In this document: positions 50,311 to 59,647 of the stretch, piece by piece
How positions within the stretch are numbered: the first letter of the stretch is position 1
Layout: every line of letters begins with the position of its first letter
DNA from: Neisseria subflava
GTDB lineage: Bacteria > Pseudomonadota > Gammaproteobacteria > Burkholderiales > Neisseriaceae
DNA length: 64,000 nucleotides
NCBI RefSeq assembly: GCF_024205705.1
Contig: NZ_CP073115.1
Location: forward strand, 682,001 to 746,000
Direction: 5' to 3'
Made by a program: the position numbers and the translations under genes
The notes under the pieces: model-generated
Database searches by the model: none
What the model was told of the DNA's origin: nothing
Seen by the model: the letters and a program-made list of their open reading frames with translations, nothing else

Positions 50311-53300
50311 ATGACTGAAACTCAAAACCAACCTAATAACGAAGAGTCCGTAGTGATTATCGGTACGCGTCGTGATGATGTGCTGTATGGCAGCTTGGGA
50401 CACAATATTTTTTACGGCGGTTTAGGAAACGATACCTTTATTGTGAACAACAGGAATGACCAAATCGTTGAAAGGTACGGCGAGGGTACGGATACGGTTT
50501 ATACCCATACGACTTATACGTTGCCGAATTATGTTGAAAACCTGACGATGACCGGCCACGATAATATTTTTGGTTTCGGCAACAATTCCGACAACGTCCT
50601 TATCGGCAACAGCGGCAACAACCGTTTGAGCGCCGGCCGTGGCAAGGATGTGCTTTACGGAGGGGCGGGTAATGATTTGCTGTTGGCAGGCGATGATGAC
50701 GACAAACTTTATGGTGGCGACGGCAACGATATTTTGCGGGGAGATCATGGTAACGATTATTTGGAAGGAAACGAAGGCGACGATGTTTTAGACGGCGGAA
50801 TCGGTGCAGACGTAATGCGCGGCGGTAATGGCAACGATACATATTATGTAGACAGTCCAAACGATGTCGTTATCGAAGAAGCCAATGGCGGCATTGATAC
50901 GGTCTACACAGGTATGACTTACCGTTTGCCGACTCATGTTGAAAACCTGACTTTGACCGGCAGCGGCAATTATTTCGGCTTTGGCAACCATTCCGACAAC
51001 GTCTTAATCGGCAACATCGGCAATAACCGTTTGATCGGAGGCCGAGGTAATGATGTGCTTCGCGGAGAGGCAGGTTATGACTTGCTGTTGGCGGGTGATG
51101 GCGACGACAAACTTTACGGCGGTACCGGCAACGATATTTTACGCGGCGATGCCGGTAATGATTATTTGGATGGCGGTGAAGGAAATGACACGCTTGAAGG
51201 CGGTAGCGGAGACGATACTTATGTATTCCGCCGCGGCAGCGGCCATGATGTCATTTCAGACAATTTGGGCCATAACAGCATTCATTTTGAAGGTTTGAGT
51301 AGGAAGGATATCAGTCTTACTACTCGTCCAAGCGTCAGTAATCCTGCCCTTAAAGATTGGGTATTTACGATTCGTGAAACAGGCGAAACGCTGACTCTTA
51401 AAGAGCAACACAAGACCTATTCATCTGTATCTAAGTATAAATTCACGGATAAGGAAATGGATGTTGCTGAAATCTTCAAATATCCCGAGCATGATGCCAG
51501 CGAAGATAGCGTAACCATGCGTGTGCTTTATAAAGATGGTCATGCCGTCACACATGCCGCCGTACAAGGGCAGCATCTTCGGACGGCCTCTTTGCAGTAT
51601 TGGGAAAATATTGCTACTCAAAAAAGAGCCAATGATATTGTCCGACCCAGTTATAAACAGGCGCAGCATTCTATCTTTACCAAAGACAGTGATGGCGACG
51701 GTTTGGTCGATGCTATTGACCGCAATCCGCAGGAGTGGAATGTTTCCGAGCGTGATTTGCGGATGTTCTCTTCATTGGCTTATGAATCTCCGTCTGCTTT
51801 GCATACTGTATTTAAAGGCAATTATTGGTGGAATACGCAATATGCTTTTATTGCTAAGAATATTAACGACAAATATTTTAGCAATCAGGCCAATGTATCT
51901 GAATTGGTTGGGAAATGGACATTGCTTAAGGCAGGTAGTCCGGGAAGCGGTTTGGATTATGCGATTTTCGGCAATGCGAACAAAAAGGGCGGTTGGGACA
52001 ATGTCGTGGTAGCGTTTAGAGGTACGCAGGCGACCAGCATTAAGGATGTTTTGGCTGATTTGAACATTATGACTGGTAATTTGCCGGCTCAAACCAAATA
52101 TCTGAATGACATTGCCCGTTATATTGATACGCTTCATGCCAAAAATGTGTATTCGACCGGACATTCGTTGGGCGGCTATCTTGCAGAATACTTTGCCGCA
52201 CATACCATGCAACAGCGTAATGATTGGGCAAGTGATTTCAAACGCAGCAGTCTGTTTAATCCGGCTGTTTTGAATGTGGACAAAGCCTCGCCTGAAGCCT
52301 TAAAACAAGCACGGGATATGGCCGATAAAATGGCGGAAACACGTATCACGGACAACTCGGATACAACACAGGCACGCCATCTGTATGAAACCAATTCCTA
52401 TGTAATCAAAGGCGAATGGGTTGGAGATGGTTTTTCAGGTAAAACAGGTGCGGGTATTGGTACGGCAGTCAGTATATTATTGGCATTAGCGACTGGTGGA
52501 GCGAGCCTTGCGGCAGGAGCTGCAGGTGCACTTGCAGGTGCTGCCGCGTCCCAAGTTCATAAAGGATTGGGCAGATATCCGAAAGCCAAGGTTTTGGATT
52601 TCAAAAGCGATGATGTATGGGGCAAACACAATATGACCAGCTTTTATGAGTCTGATACCGAACTTGAACAATACTTCTCCCAAGGTAAACGTATCGACAA
52701 GCATTACAAAAATCCTTATTTGATGGATTCTGACCAAGACGGTTTTTCAGACGGCATTGAAAAGAAATGGGGTAGCAGCAGTAATGATGCCCAAGAAACG
52801 CCATACGCAACCGGTACCTCTGCCATTTATACCGATGACCGGCCCATGCTTGCCGTGGTTCAGACAGAGGATGCAGCCGGTAACGTCCTGTCACTCAAAG
52901 GCGTGGAAATGACGGCGCACCAGCAGGGCGATAAGATGGCGTATGCGGCAAACGGTAAGGAAATCGACTTAGGCAAAAACGGCTTTGATTGGTCTGTCAG
53001 CATCAGTGGAGACAACAAAGGCGTAGCGGCCTTGCATGGTAGTGCGGCTGACGATGTATTGAAAGGCAGTGATGGCAATGATTATCTGGCAGGAGGTCTG
53101 GGTGGCGATACCATTGTTACCGGCGAGGGTAGAGATACGGTGGCATTTACTGCGTGGGATGTCCGCGAGGGCAAACTGGATCACTTACTGGATTTCAATC
53201 CGGTCAAAGACAAGTTGGATTTGAGCGCCATGCGCCCGTTGCTCAATGAGAAAGAAAGCCAGGTTAGCTGGGCGGATTTGTTTGTCCGCGATGTGGATAC

Positions 53301-53448
53301 ATTCAGCCCCGACCGCTCGTATCTTGTGTTCAACAGCACCCAAAAAACCTTGGCGTATCGGGGTGCAGGAGCTGAAAGTAGCACAGAGTTTGCACGTTTC
53401 TACAACGAAGATGCTGCGCAGCTGACGGCCGCCAATATTATCGGCTGA
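50311..53448 (+). CDS. Large RTX protein with Mbeg1-like lipase domain
   Basis: 1045 residues, acidic, no signal peptide, as expected for type I secretion. Residues 24-46 and 94-305 are RTX calcium-binding nonapeptides (GGxGNDxLx); a block of about 135 residues is duplicated (75-158 and 210-294). TSP3-like calcium loops occur at 459-473 (DSDGDGLVDAIDRNP) and 807-822. Residues ~485-700 are an alpha/beta-hydrolase of the Mbeg1/DUF2974 type with the nucleophile Ser619 in GHSLGGYLAEYFA. A glycine-rich hydrophobic stretch (710-745) may insert in membranes. A second RTX block lies near 910-960. The C-terminus has an acidic/hydrophobic secretion-type tail. No exporter genes are nearby. Phospholipase or lipase activity is inferred. 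Confidence 0.85.
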   Translation: MTETQNQPNNEESVVIIGTRRDDVLYGSLGHNIFYGGLGNDTFIVNNRNDQIVERYGEGTDTVYTHTTYTLPNYVENLTMTGHDNIFGFGNNSDNVLIGNSGNNRLSAGRGKDVLYGGAGNDLLLAGDDDDKLYGGDGNDILRGDHGNDYLEGNEGDDVLDGGIGADVMRGGNGNDTYYVDSPNDVVIEEANGGIDTVYTGMTYRLPTHVENLTLTGSGNYFGFGNHSDNVLIGNIGNNRLIGGRGNDVLRGEAGYDLLLAGDGDDKLYGGTGNDILRGDAGNDYLDGGEGNDTLEGGSGDDTYVFRRGSGHDVISDNLGHNSIHFEGLSRKDISLTTRPSVSNPALKDWVFTIRETGETLTLKEQHKTYSSVSKYKFTDKEMDVAEIFKYPEHDASEDSVTMRVLYKDGHAVTHAAVQGQHLRTASLQYWENIATQKRANDIVRPSYKQAQHSIFTKDSDGDGLVDAIDRNPQEWNVSERDLRMFSSLAYESPSALHTVFKGNYWWNTQYAFIAKNINDKYFSNQANVSELVGKWTLLKAGSPGSGLDYAIFGNANKKGGWDNVVVAFRGTQATSIKDVLADLNIMTGNLPAQTKYLNDIARYIDTLHAKNVYSTGHSLGGYLAEYFAAHTMQQRNDWASDFKRSSLFNPAVLNVDKASPEALKQARDMADKMAETRITDNSDTTQARHLYETNSYVIKGEWVGDGFSGKTGAGIGTAVSILLALATGGASLAAGAAGALAGAAASQVHKGLGRYPKAKVLDFKSDDVWGKHNMTSFYESDTELEQYFSQGKRIDKHYKNPYLMDSDQDGFSDGIEKKWGSSSNDAQETPYATGTSAIYTDDRPMLAVVQTEDAAGNVLSLKGVEMTAHQQGDKMAYAANGKEIDLGKNGFDWSVSISGDNKGVAALHGSAADDVLKGSDGNDYLAGGLGGDTIVTGEGRDTVAFTAWDVREGKLDHLLDFNPVKDKLDLSAMRPLLNEKESQVSWADLFVRDVDTFSPDRSYLVFNSTQKTLAYRGAGAESSTEFARFYNEDAAQLTAANIIG

Positions 53449-53465
53449 TGGTTGTTTTGAAGTTC

Positions 53466-53505
53466 AAGGCCGTCTGAACTTGATATTTCATGTTCAGACG
53501 GCCTT
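53466..53505 (+). terminator. DUS-pair terminator of the RTX gene
   Basis: AAGGCCGTCTGAAC and GTTCAGACGGCCTT around a 12-base loop. Confidence 0.88.
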
Positions 53506-53532
53506 AAACTTTGTGTTTGTTAACTATATAAT
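53504..53532 (+). promoter_or_regulatory. Promoter candidate of trpF
   Basis: TTAAAC (53504-53509), 17-base spacer, TATAAT (53527-53532). The -35 is weak. Confidence 0.4.
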
Positions 53533-53564
53533 ATCCGACCCATCTGTTTAAAAAGGCCATCGCC

Positions 53565-54185
53565 ATGAACACCATACGCACCAAAATTTGCGGTATTACC
53601 CGACCTGAAGACGCGCAGGCTGCGGCCGAATTGGGCGCGGATGCCATCGGGCTAGTGTTTTACGCCAAGAGTAAACGGGCTGTGAGTATTGAGCAGGCGC
53701 AGGCGGTTGTGAAAAACCTGCCGCCGTTTGTATCGGTGGTGGCCTTGTTTGTGAATGAAAACGAGCAAACCATCCGTGAAATTTTGCGTCAGGTGCCGAT
53801 AGATGTGATTCAGTTTCACGGCGATGAGGACGATGATTTTTGCCGTCGGTTCGACCGCCCGTATTTGAAGGCCGTGCGTGTACAGTCAGCTGCCGATATT
53901 CAGACGGCCTGTGCCAAATTTCCGAATGCCCGTGCCTTGCTGTTTGATGCCTATCATCCGACCGAATACGGTGGTACGGGACAAAGTTTCGACTGGACCA
54001 TGTTGCACGGCAATATCGGCAAACCGTGGATACTTGCCGGCGGATTGACTGCGGAAAACGTTGCCGAAGCGGTGAAAATCAGTGGTGCGGCGGCGGTGGA
54101 TGTGTCCGGCGGCGTTGAAATCTCCGGCGGGGTTAAGAGCAGGGAGAAAATGGCAGCGTTTATTCAGGCGGTAAAGGCCGTCTGA
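53565..54185 (+). CDS. trpF: Phosphoribosylanthranilate isomerase
   Basis: Third step of tryptophan synthesis, in the cytoplasm. 206-residue TIM barrel with the family motifs: catalytic Cys in KICGITRPEDA, QFHGDED, LLFDAYHP (catalytic Asp), GGTGQSFDW and LAGGLTAENVAEAV ending AAAVDVSGGVE. The stop codon TGA is supplied by a DUS (AAGGCCGTCTGAA) that overlaps the gene end. The next gene starts 12 to 37 bases on. Confidence 0.95.
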   Translation: MNTIRTKICGITRPEDAQAAAELGADAIGLVFYAKSKRAVSIEQAQAVVKNLPPFVSVVALFVNENEQTIREILRQVPIDVIQFHGDEDDDFCRRFDRPYLKAVRVQSAADIQTACAKFPNARALLFDAYHPTEYGGTGQSFDWTMLHGNIGKPWILAGGLTAENVAEAVKISGAAAVDVSGGVEISGGVKSREKMAAFIQAVKAV

Positions 54186-54221
54186 AAATGTGTTTGAATG
54201 AAAAGCAACCGGAATACAGCT

Positions 54222-54824
54222 ATGCAAGAGCCAATCGTTGAGTCCCATCCCTTCGCAGCCTTGTTGCCGCCGCAGGCAACGGTCATGATGATGGGGACGT
54301 TTCCGCCTAAAGAAGAAAAACACGCGATGCAGTTTCATTATCCGAATTTTCAAAACGATATGTGGCGTGTGTACGGGCTGGTATTTTTCGGCGATGCGGC
54401 GCATTTTCAAAAGCAGGGCGAGAAAGCGTTTGATGCCGATAAAATCAAAGCGTTTTTAAGTGAGAAGGGCATTGCATCCTGTCCGACCGTGTTGAAGGCA
54501 ATACGCGAACATGGCAATGCTTCGGATAAGTTTTTAAAAGTGATAGAAACCGTCGATTTGGCGGCAGTATTGGCGCAAATGCCCGAGTGCCGCCATCTTT
54601 GCACTACCGGCGGCAAGGCAACCGAAGTTTTGTTAGAGATTCAAGGCAGCGGCATGAAAATGCCGAAGACAGGCGAAACAGTGCCGTTTCCCTATGCGGG
54701 GCGTGAGTTGACCCTGACGCGCCTGCCTTCGACTTCGCGTGCCTATCCTTTGAGTTTGGCGAAAAAAGCGGCGGCGTATCGGGCTTTTTTTGAAACGGCT
54801 GGATTGACTGTTTTTCAGGAGTAG
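54222..54824 (+). CDS. Uracil-DNA glycosylase family protein
   Basis: 200 residues. Motif near the N-terminus VMMMGTFPPKEE fits the UDG motif 1 loop (GxxP), and the C-terminal RLPSTSRAYPLSLAKKAAAYR fits motif 2 with the SPS-like Ser. The catalytic residues of known subfamilies are not all visible, so the class is uncertain (family 4/6 or a DUF4918-like member). I chose ATG 54222 (MQEPIVESH); an in-frame ATG at 54198 is possible. Just downstream of trpF, with a small membrane-protein gene 5 bases after it. Confidence 0.75.
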   Translation: MQEPIVESHPFAALLPPQATVMMMGTFPPKEEKHAMQFHYPNFQNDMWRVYGLVFFGDAAHFQKQGEKAFDADKIKAFLSEKGIASCPTVLKAIREHGNASDKFLKVIETVDLAAVLAQMPECRHLCTTGGKATEVLLEIQGSGMKMPKTGETVPFPYAGRELTLTRLPSTSRAYPLSLAKKAAAYRAFFETAGLTVFQE

Positions 54825-54828
54825 GGCG

Positions 54829-55239
54829 ATGGATCGTTATGAAATCTCTTTAATGACGTTTATGGCTTTGTGGTGGCTTTTTAATGTCGTCTCAGTGTGG
54901 CTGAAGGCCAAACAATGGCATATAAAGGTATTGCTGGGCGGAACGCTTTTGTATGTGATACAAATATCTGCAGTCATTATGTCTGTTAACGGCCTTAATT
55001 GGATATTTTTGAACGTAAGTACTATAAATACTAATGAGTTGATTATTGCTTTGCTTGCGCTTAACTTTCTGGGTTGTTGGTTGCTGGCACTGTGGCTGGG
55101 GATGTTGGCATTGAAACTATGTCTGAGAAACAAAAACGAAGAACAATATATCGCGCCGCCGTTGGGTACGGCATTGATTGCAACATCGAGCAGTACGCTG
55201 TTGTTCCTATTTTGGCTACTGAAATTATTATTCAATTAG
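54829..55239 (+). CDS. Small membrane protein of unknown function
   Basis: 136 residues with four membrane helices (about 7-25, 32-50, 68-95, 113-134) and a charged cytoplasmic loop (LRNKNEEQYIAPPLG). Not recognised. It starts 5 bases after the glycosylase gene, whose last codons contain its ribosome site CAGGAG, so the pair is co-translated. Lower GC than the flanks, so it may be a recent arrival. Confidence 0.65.
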   Translation: MDRYEISLMTFMALWWLFNVVSVWLKAKQWHIKVLLGGTLLYVIQISAVIMSVNGLNWIFLNVSTINTNELIIALLALNFLGCWLLALWLGMLALKLCLRNKNEEQYIAPPLGTALIATSSSTLLFLFWLLKLLFN

Positions 55240-55287
55240 TTGCCGACAAGATGAATGGAAAACGGCTATAATTGCTGACAATTTTAC

Positions 55288-55324
55288 TTTCAGACGGCCT
55301 TGTACTGAATCAGGCCGTCTGAAA
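55288..55324. terminator. DUS-pair hairpin before trpB
   Basis: TTTCAGACGGCCT and AGGCCGTCTGAAA with an 11-base loop; outward order; no T run. Confidence 0.65.
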
Positions 55325-55350
55325 CCATAAAACGAACAAGGAAAAATCCC

Positions 55351-56553
55351 ATGAAAAATTATCACGCTCCCGACGAGAACGGCTTTTTCGGCGAACACGG
55401 CGGCCTGTACGTTTCCGAAACCCTGATTCCTGCTTTGCAAGAATTGGCAGAAGCCTATAAAGCAGCGAAAGAAGATCCTTCATTTTGGGAAGAGTTCCGC
55501 CATGATTTGAAACACTATGTCGGCCGTCCCAGCCCTGTTTACCATGCCGCGCGATTGTCCGAGCATTTGGGCGGCGCACAAATCTGGCTGAAGCGTGAAG
55601 ATTTGAACCATACCGGCGCGCACAAAGTCAACAACACCATCGGTCAGGCATTGCTCGCCCGCCGCATGGGCAAAAAACGCGTGATTGCCGAAACCGGCGC
55701 AGGTCAGCACGGCGTGGCTTCTGCCACCGTCGCAGCACGTTTCGGCATGACTTGCGACGTGTACATGGGCGCAGACGACATCCAACGCCAAATGCCGAAT
55801 GTGTTCCGCATGAAATTATTGGGTGCGAACGTGGTCAGCGTCGACAGCGGCAGCCGTACTTTGAAAGACGCGATGAACGAAGCCATGCGCGAATGGGTCG
55901 CCCGCGTGGACGACACGTTCTACATCATCGGCACTGCCGCAGGTCCTGCGCCATATCCCGAAATGGTACGCGATTTCCAATGCGTGATCGGCAATGAAGC
56001 CAAAGAACAAATGTTGGAAGCCATCGGCCGCCAACCTGATGTTGCCGTTGCCTGCGTGGGAGGCGGCTCCAACGCCATCGGTTTGTTCTACCCTTATATC
56101 GAAGAAGAAAACGTGCGTTTGGTCGGCGTAGAAGCCGGCGGTTTGGGCGTGGATACGCCTGACCACGCTGCACCGATTACCAGCAAAGCCCCTATCGGCG
56201 TATTGCATGGTTTCCGCAGCTATTTGATGCAGGACGAAAACGGTCAAGTCTTGGGTACGCACTCCGTTTCCGCAGGCTTGGACTACCCAGGCATCGGCCC
56301 GGAACACAGCCATTTGAACGACATCAACCGCGTGGAATATACCGTTGCTAAAGATGACGAAGCACTAGAAGCCTTTGATTTGCTCTGCCGTTTTGAGGGC
56401 ATTATTCCTGCGCTGGAGTCCAGCCATGCCGTTGCTTGGGCGGTAAAAAACGCACCGAAAATGAGCAAAGACCAAGTGATTTTGGTCAACCTCTCCGGTC
56501 GCGGCGACAAAGACATTAATACTGTGGCGAAACTCAAAGGCATTGAGTTGTAA
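55351..56553 (+). CDS. trpB: Tryptophan synthase beta chain
   Basis: Condenses indole with serine to give tryptophan. 400 residues. PLP lysine Lys92 in HTGAHKVNNTIGQAL, the Glu in AETGAGQHGVASATVAARFG, the phosphate-binding loop GGGSNAIG. Monocistronic here; trpA is not in the window. Start ATG at 55351 with AAGGAAAAATCCC upstream. Ends at a DUS-pair terminator. No leader peptide or trp-RNA structure is evident. Confidence 0.96.
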   Translation: MKNYHAPDENGFFGEHGGLYVSETLIPALQELAEAYKAAKEDPSFWEEFRHDLKHYVGRPSPVYHAARLSEHLGGAQIWLKREDLNHTGAHKVNNTIGQALLARRMGKKRVIAETGAGQHGVASATVAARFGMTCDVYMGADDIQRQMPNVFRMKLLGANVVSVDSGSRTLKDAMNEAMREWVARVDDTFYIIGTAAGPAPYPEMVRDFQCVIGNEAKEQMLEAIGRQPDVAVACVGGGSNAIGLFYPYIEEENVRLVGVEAGGLGVDTPDHAAPITSKAPIGVLHGFRSYLMQDENGQVLGTHSVSAGLDYPGIGPEHSHLNDINRVEYTVAKDDEALEAFDLLCRFEGIIPALESSHAVAWAVKNAPKMSKDQVILVNLSGRGDKDINTVAKLKGIEL

Positions 56554-56572
56554 GCCTTATTGATTGAGCAGT

Positions 56573-56618
56573 AAAGGCCGTCTGAAAAAGCTGGATTTCA
56601 GTCTTTCAGACGGCCTTT
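56573..56618 (+). terminator. DUS-pair terminator of trpB
   Basis: AAAGGCCGTCTGAAA and TTTCAGACGGCCTTT with a 16-base loop. Confidence 0.87.
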
Positions 56619-56746
56619 GTTTCCATAATGATCAGCGTAGTATTTTATCCGCGTAAACTCTATCAAGTATCGGCGGTTAAGGAAATTTATCCTTTCAAAC
56701 TGCGCTTGTACGCTTTCTAAACTGATTATTCAAGTTATCCATCACC

Positions 56747-57652
56747 ATGAAACATTTAGCAATCCATCTAAAACTATTGGGCATGGCGGCGTTTTGGGGC
56801 GCATCTTGGCCGATGGGGCGGATGCTGGGACAGGCGCTGCCGCCTTTAACGGGCGGTATGCTACGCTTTTTGACGGCGGCAATCTTGCTTTTGGGCTGGC
56901 TGTTTGCACGGTATCGGTTGCGTACTTTGGCGGTTTTGTCGCGCAAACAATGGCTTGGGTTGGCACTGGCGGCGGCATTCGGCGTATTTGGTTTTACTGT
57001 GTTGTCTATGCTGGGTTTGCAGCGGATTCCTGCGTCAAGGGCGACGGTGTTGGTCACATTCAATCCTGTATTGACGATGTTTTTTGCGGCTTTGTTGTTT
57101 GGCGAGAAGCTCAACGGCAAGATTGTGTCGGGTATGCTGTTGGCTGTGGCAGGCTCGATATGGGCGGTTACACATGGCGAGATTGCGGCATTTTTGTCGG
57201 GCGGTGGCGTAGGATGGGGCGAAGTGCTGGTATTTTTCAGCCTTTGCTGCTTGGTCACTTATACGATGATAGGCCGGGCGGTGTTGCAGGGGATTGATGC
57301 GCTGACGGTTACCGTGGCTACTGCTTGGCTGGGTGCAATGATGTTGCTGCCGCCTGCGCTGATTTCAGACGGCCTGCCGTTTGGTATGCTTGCCGAAATG
57401 GACGGCAGGGGCTGGTTTGCTTTGATTGGCCTGTCTGTCGGTGCAACGGTTTTGAGCTATGCGTGGTATTTTGAAGGCGTAAAGACTTTGGGCGCGGGCA
57501 GCGCGGCGGCGTACATCACTTTGGTGCCGGTATTCGGTATTTTGTGTTCCGCTTGGTTTTTGGGCGAGGCATTGCATGTTTCCTTGGTTGCCGGCTGTTT
57601 GGCGGCAGTAGGCGGATTGGCGTTGATGCAGTACGGAAGACGTGCCGTCTGA
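56747..57652 (+). CDS. EamA/DMT family transporter
   Basis: 301 residues with ten membrane helices in two EamA halves (WGASWPMGRMLGQALPPLTGGMLRF, and SLGVGATVLSYAWYFEGVK-like second half). Such proteins export amino acids or metabolites. The substrate is unknown. The stop codon TGA is part of a DUS (GTGCCGTCTGAAA). It overlaps the upstream frame of bioA and ends close to its start. Start ATG at 56747. Confidence 0.86.
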   Translation: MKHLAIHLKLLGMAAFWGASWPMGRMLGQALPPLTGGMLRFLTAAILLLGWLFARYRLRTLAVLSRKQWLGLALAAAFGVFGFTVLSMLGLQRIPASRATVLVTFNPVLTMFFAALLFGEKLNGKIVSGMLLAVAGSIWAVTHGEIAAFLSGGGVGWGEVLVFFSLCCLVTYTMIGRAVLQGIDALTVTVATAWLGAMMLLPPALISDGLPFGMLAEMDGRGWFALIGLSVGATVLSYAWYFEGVKTLGAGSAAAYITLVPVFGILCSAWFLGEALHVSLVAGCLAAVGGLALMQYGRRAV

Positions 57653-57704
57653 AATAGGAAATATGTTATATAATAATGAAACTGATCAAACCATTGTTTT
57701 AAAC

Positions 57705-58994
57705 ATGTCTGAACATTCCTCCCTACTCGATTTCGACCGCGCCCATCTGCTCCATCCCTATACATCCATGACCGATCCGTTGCCTGTTTATCCGGTGCGC
57801 CGAGCGGAGGGCGTGCACATCGAATTGGCGGACGGAACGCGGCTGATTGACGGGATGTCGTCTTGGTGGTGTGCGATACACGGCTACAATCATCCCGTTT
57901 TGAATCAGGCGGTTGAGGCGCAGATTAAGCAGATGTCGCATGTGATGTTCGGCGGTTTGACGCACGAGCCGGCGGTGGAACTGGGCAAGTTGTTGGTCGG
58001 GATTTTGCCGCAGGGGCTGGACCGTATTTTTTATGCGGATTCGGGTTCGGTTTCGGTGGAAGTTGCGTTGAAAATGGCAGTGCAGTACCAGCAGGCGCGG
58101 GGTTTGACGGCGAAGCAGAATATTGCGACGGTGCGGCGCGGGTATCACGGCGATACTTGGAACGCGATGTCCGTCTGCGATCCGGAAACGGGGATGCATT
58201 ATATTTTCGGCAGCGCTCTGCCGCAGCGTTATTTTGTCGATAATCCGAAAAGCCGTTTCGACGATGAATGGGACGAGGCAGATTTGCAGCCTGTCCGCGC
58301 CTTGTTTGAAGCGCATCATGCGGATATCGCCGCCTTTATTTTAGAGCCGGTCGTGCAGGGCGCGGGCGGTATGTATTTTTATCATCCGCAGTATCTTCGC
58401 GGATTGCGCAATTTGTGCGACGAATTTGATATCGTGTTGATTTTTGACGAAATTGCCACCGGATTCGGGCGTACGGGCAAGATGTTTGCCTGTGAACACG
58501 CGGATGTCGTGCCGGATATTATGTGTATCGGCAAGGGCTTGAGTGGCGGTTATATGACGCTGGCGGCGACAATCACTTCGCAAAAAGTCACTGAAACGAT
58601 TTCGTGCGGCGAAGCGGGCGTGTTTATGCACGGACCGACGTTTATGGCGAACCCGCTGGCGTGTGCCGTTGCCTGCGCTTCGGTCAAGCTGCTTTTGTCC
58701 CAAGATTGGCAGGCAAATATCCGCCGCATCGAAAGCATCTTAAAAGGCCGTCTGAAAGCCGCATGGGATATTCGCGGCGTGAAAGACGTGCGCGTTTTGG
58801 GTGCCATCGGCGTGATTGAGCTGGAAAAAGGCGTGGATATGGCGCGTTTTCAAGCGGATTGCGTGGCTCAGGGCATTTGGGTGCGCCCATTCGGCAGGCT
58901 GGTGTACCTCATGCCGCCTTACATCATTTCAGACGGCCTCTTGACCGAACTTGCCGATAAAACCGTGCAAATTTTGAGGGAACACAGCAAATGA
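57705..58994 (+). CDS. bioA: Adenosylmethionine-8-amino-7-oxononanoate aminotransferase
   Basis: PLP-dependent step of biotin synthesis (KAPA to DAPA). 429 residues from ATG 57705 (MSEHSSLLDFDRAHLLHPYTSM); an upstream in-frame ATG at 57642 would overlap the transporter gene and its TATAAT-like leader. Class III aminotransferase motifs: LIDGMSSWWCAIHGYNHP, ADSGSVSVEVALKMAVQY, FDEIATGFGRTG and the PLP lysine in CIGKGLSGGYMTLAAT. Its stop overlaps the start of bioD (ATGA). An internal DUS is at about 58743. Confidence 0.93.
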   Translation: MSEHSSLLDFDRAHLLHPYTSMTDPLPVYPVRRAEGVHIELADGTRLIDGMSSWWCAIHGYNHPVLNQAVEAQIKQMSHVMFGGLTHEPAVELGKLLVGILPQGLDRIFYADSGSVSVEVALKMAVQYQQARGLTAKQNIATVRRGYHGDTWNAMSVCDPETGMHYIFGSALPQRYFVDNPKSRFDDEWDEADLQPVRALFEAHHADIAAFILEPVVQGAGGMYFYHPQYLRGLRNLCDEFDIVLIFDEIATGFGRTGKMFACEHADVVPDIMCIGKGLSGGYMTLAATITSQKVTETISCGEAGVFMHGPTFMANPLACAVACASVKLLLSQDWQANIRRIESILKGRLKAAWDIRGVKDVRVLGAIGVIELEKGVDMARFQADCVAQGIWVRPFGRLVYLMPPYIISDGLLTELADKTVQILREHSK

Positions 58995-59647
58995 AAGGCG
59001 TTTACTTCGTCAGTGGCATTGATACGGACATCGGCAAAACTGTCGCCACCGGTATGTTGGCAAAACGATTATTGCAGCAAGGCAAAAGCGTGATCACGCA
59101 AAAGTCCGTGCAAACAGGTTGCCAAGACATCGCCGACGACATCGCCGTCCACCGCAAAATCATGGGCATACCCATACAGGAAGCCGACAAACAAGGGCTG
59201 ACCATGCCCGAAATCTTCAGCTACCCCGCCTCGCCCCATCTCGCCGCCCGTCTGGATGGTAGGGCTTTGGACTTGGACAAAATCCGCACCGCCACGCAAG
59301 AATTGGCGGCACAATACGAAATCGTATTGGTCGAAGGTGCGGGCGGATTGATGGTTCCGCTGATGGAAAACCTATTAACCATTGATTATATTCAGCAACA
59401 GGCTTATCCCGTCATCCTCGTTACCAGCGGACGGCTCGGCAGTATCAACCACACTTTACTCAGTTTCGCCGCGCTCAAACAATACGGCATCAGCTTGCAT
59501 AGCCTGATTTTCAACCATATTCATGACAGCAAAGATGAAACCGTTGCCGGAGATACCTTGGAATATCTTAAAGGCCGTCTGAAAGATGAGTTTCCCGAAG
59601 CCAAATGGCAGGAGTTGGCCAAGACAGAGGTGTCAGATGGAGCTTGA
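58991..59647 (+). CDS. bioD: Dethiobiotin synthetase
   Basis: ATP-dependent carboxylation of DAPA to dethiobiotin. 218 residues. P-loop GIDTDIGKT (about 9-17), the catalytic Lys in KSVQTG, EGAGGLMVPL and the NHTL nucleotide site. The start overlaps the bioA stop by four bases. An internal DUS is at about 59571. Followed by a ubiC gene that overlaps its end by 11 bases, so bioA-bioD-ubiC are one unit. Confidence 0.95.
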   Translation: MKGVYFVSGIDTDIGKTVATGMLAKRLLQQGKSVITQKSVQTGCQDIADDIAVHRKIMGIPIQEADKQGLTMPEIFSYPASPHLAARLDGRALDLDKIRTATQELAAQYEIVLVEGAGGLMVPLMENLLTIDYIQQQAYPVILVTSGRLGSINHTLLSFAALKQYGISLHSLIFNHIHDSKDETVAGDTLEYLKGRLKDEFPEAKWQELAKTEVSDGA

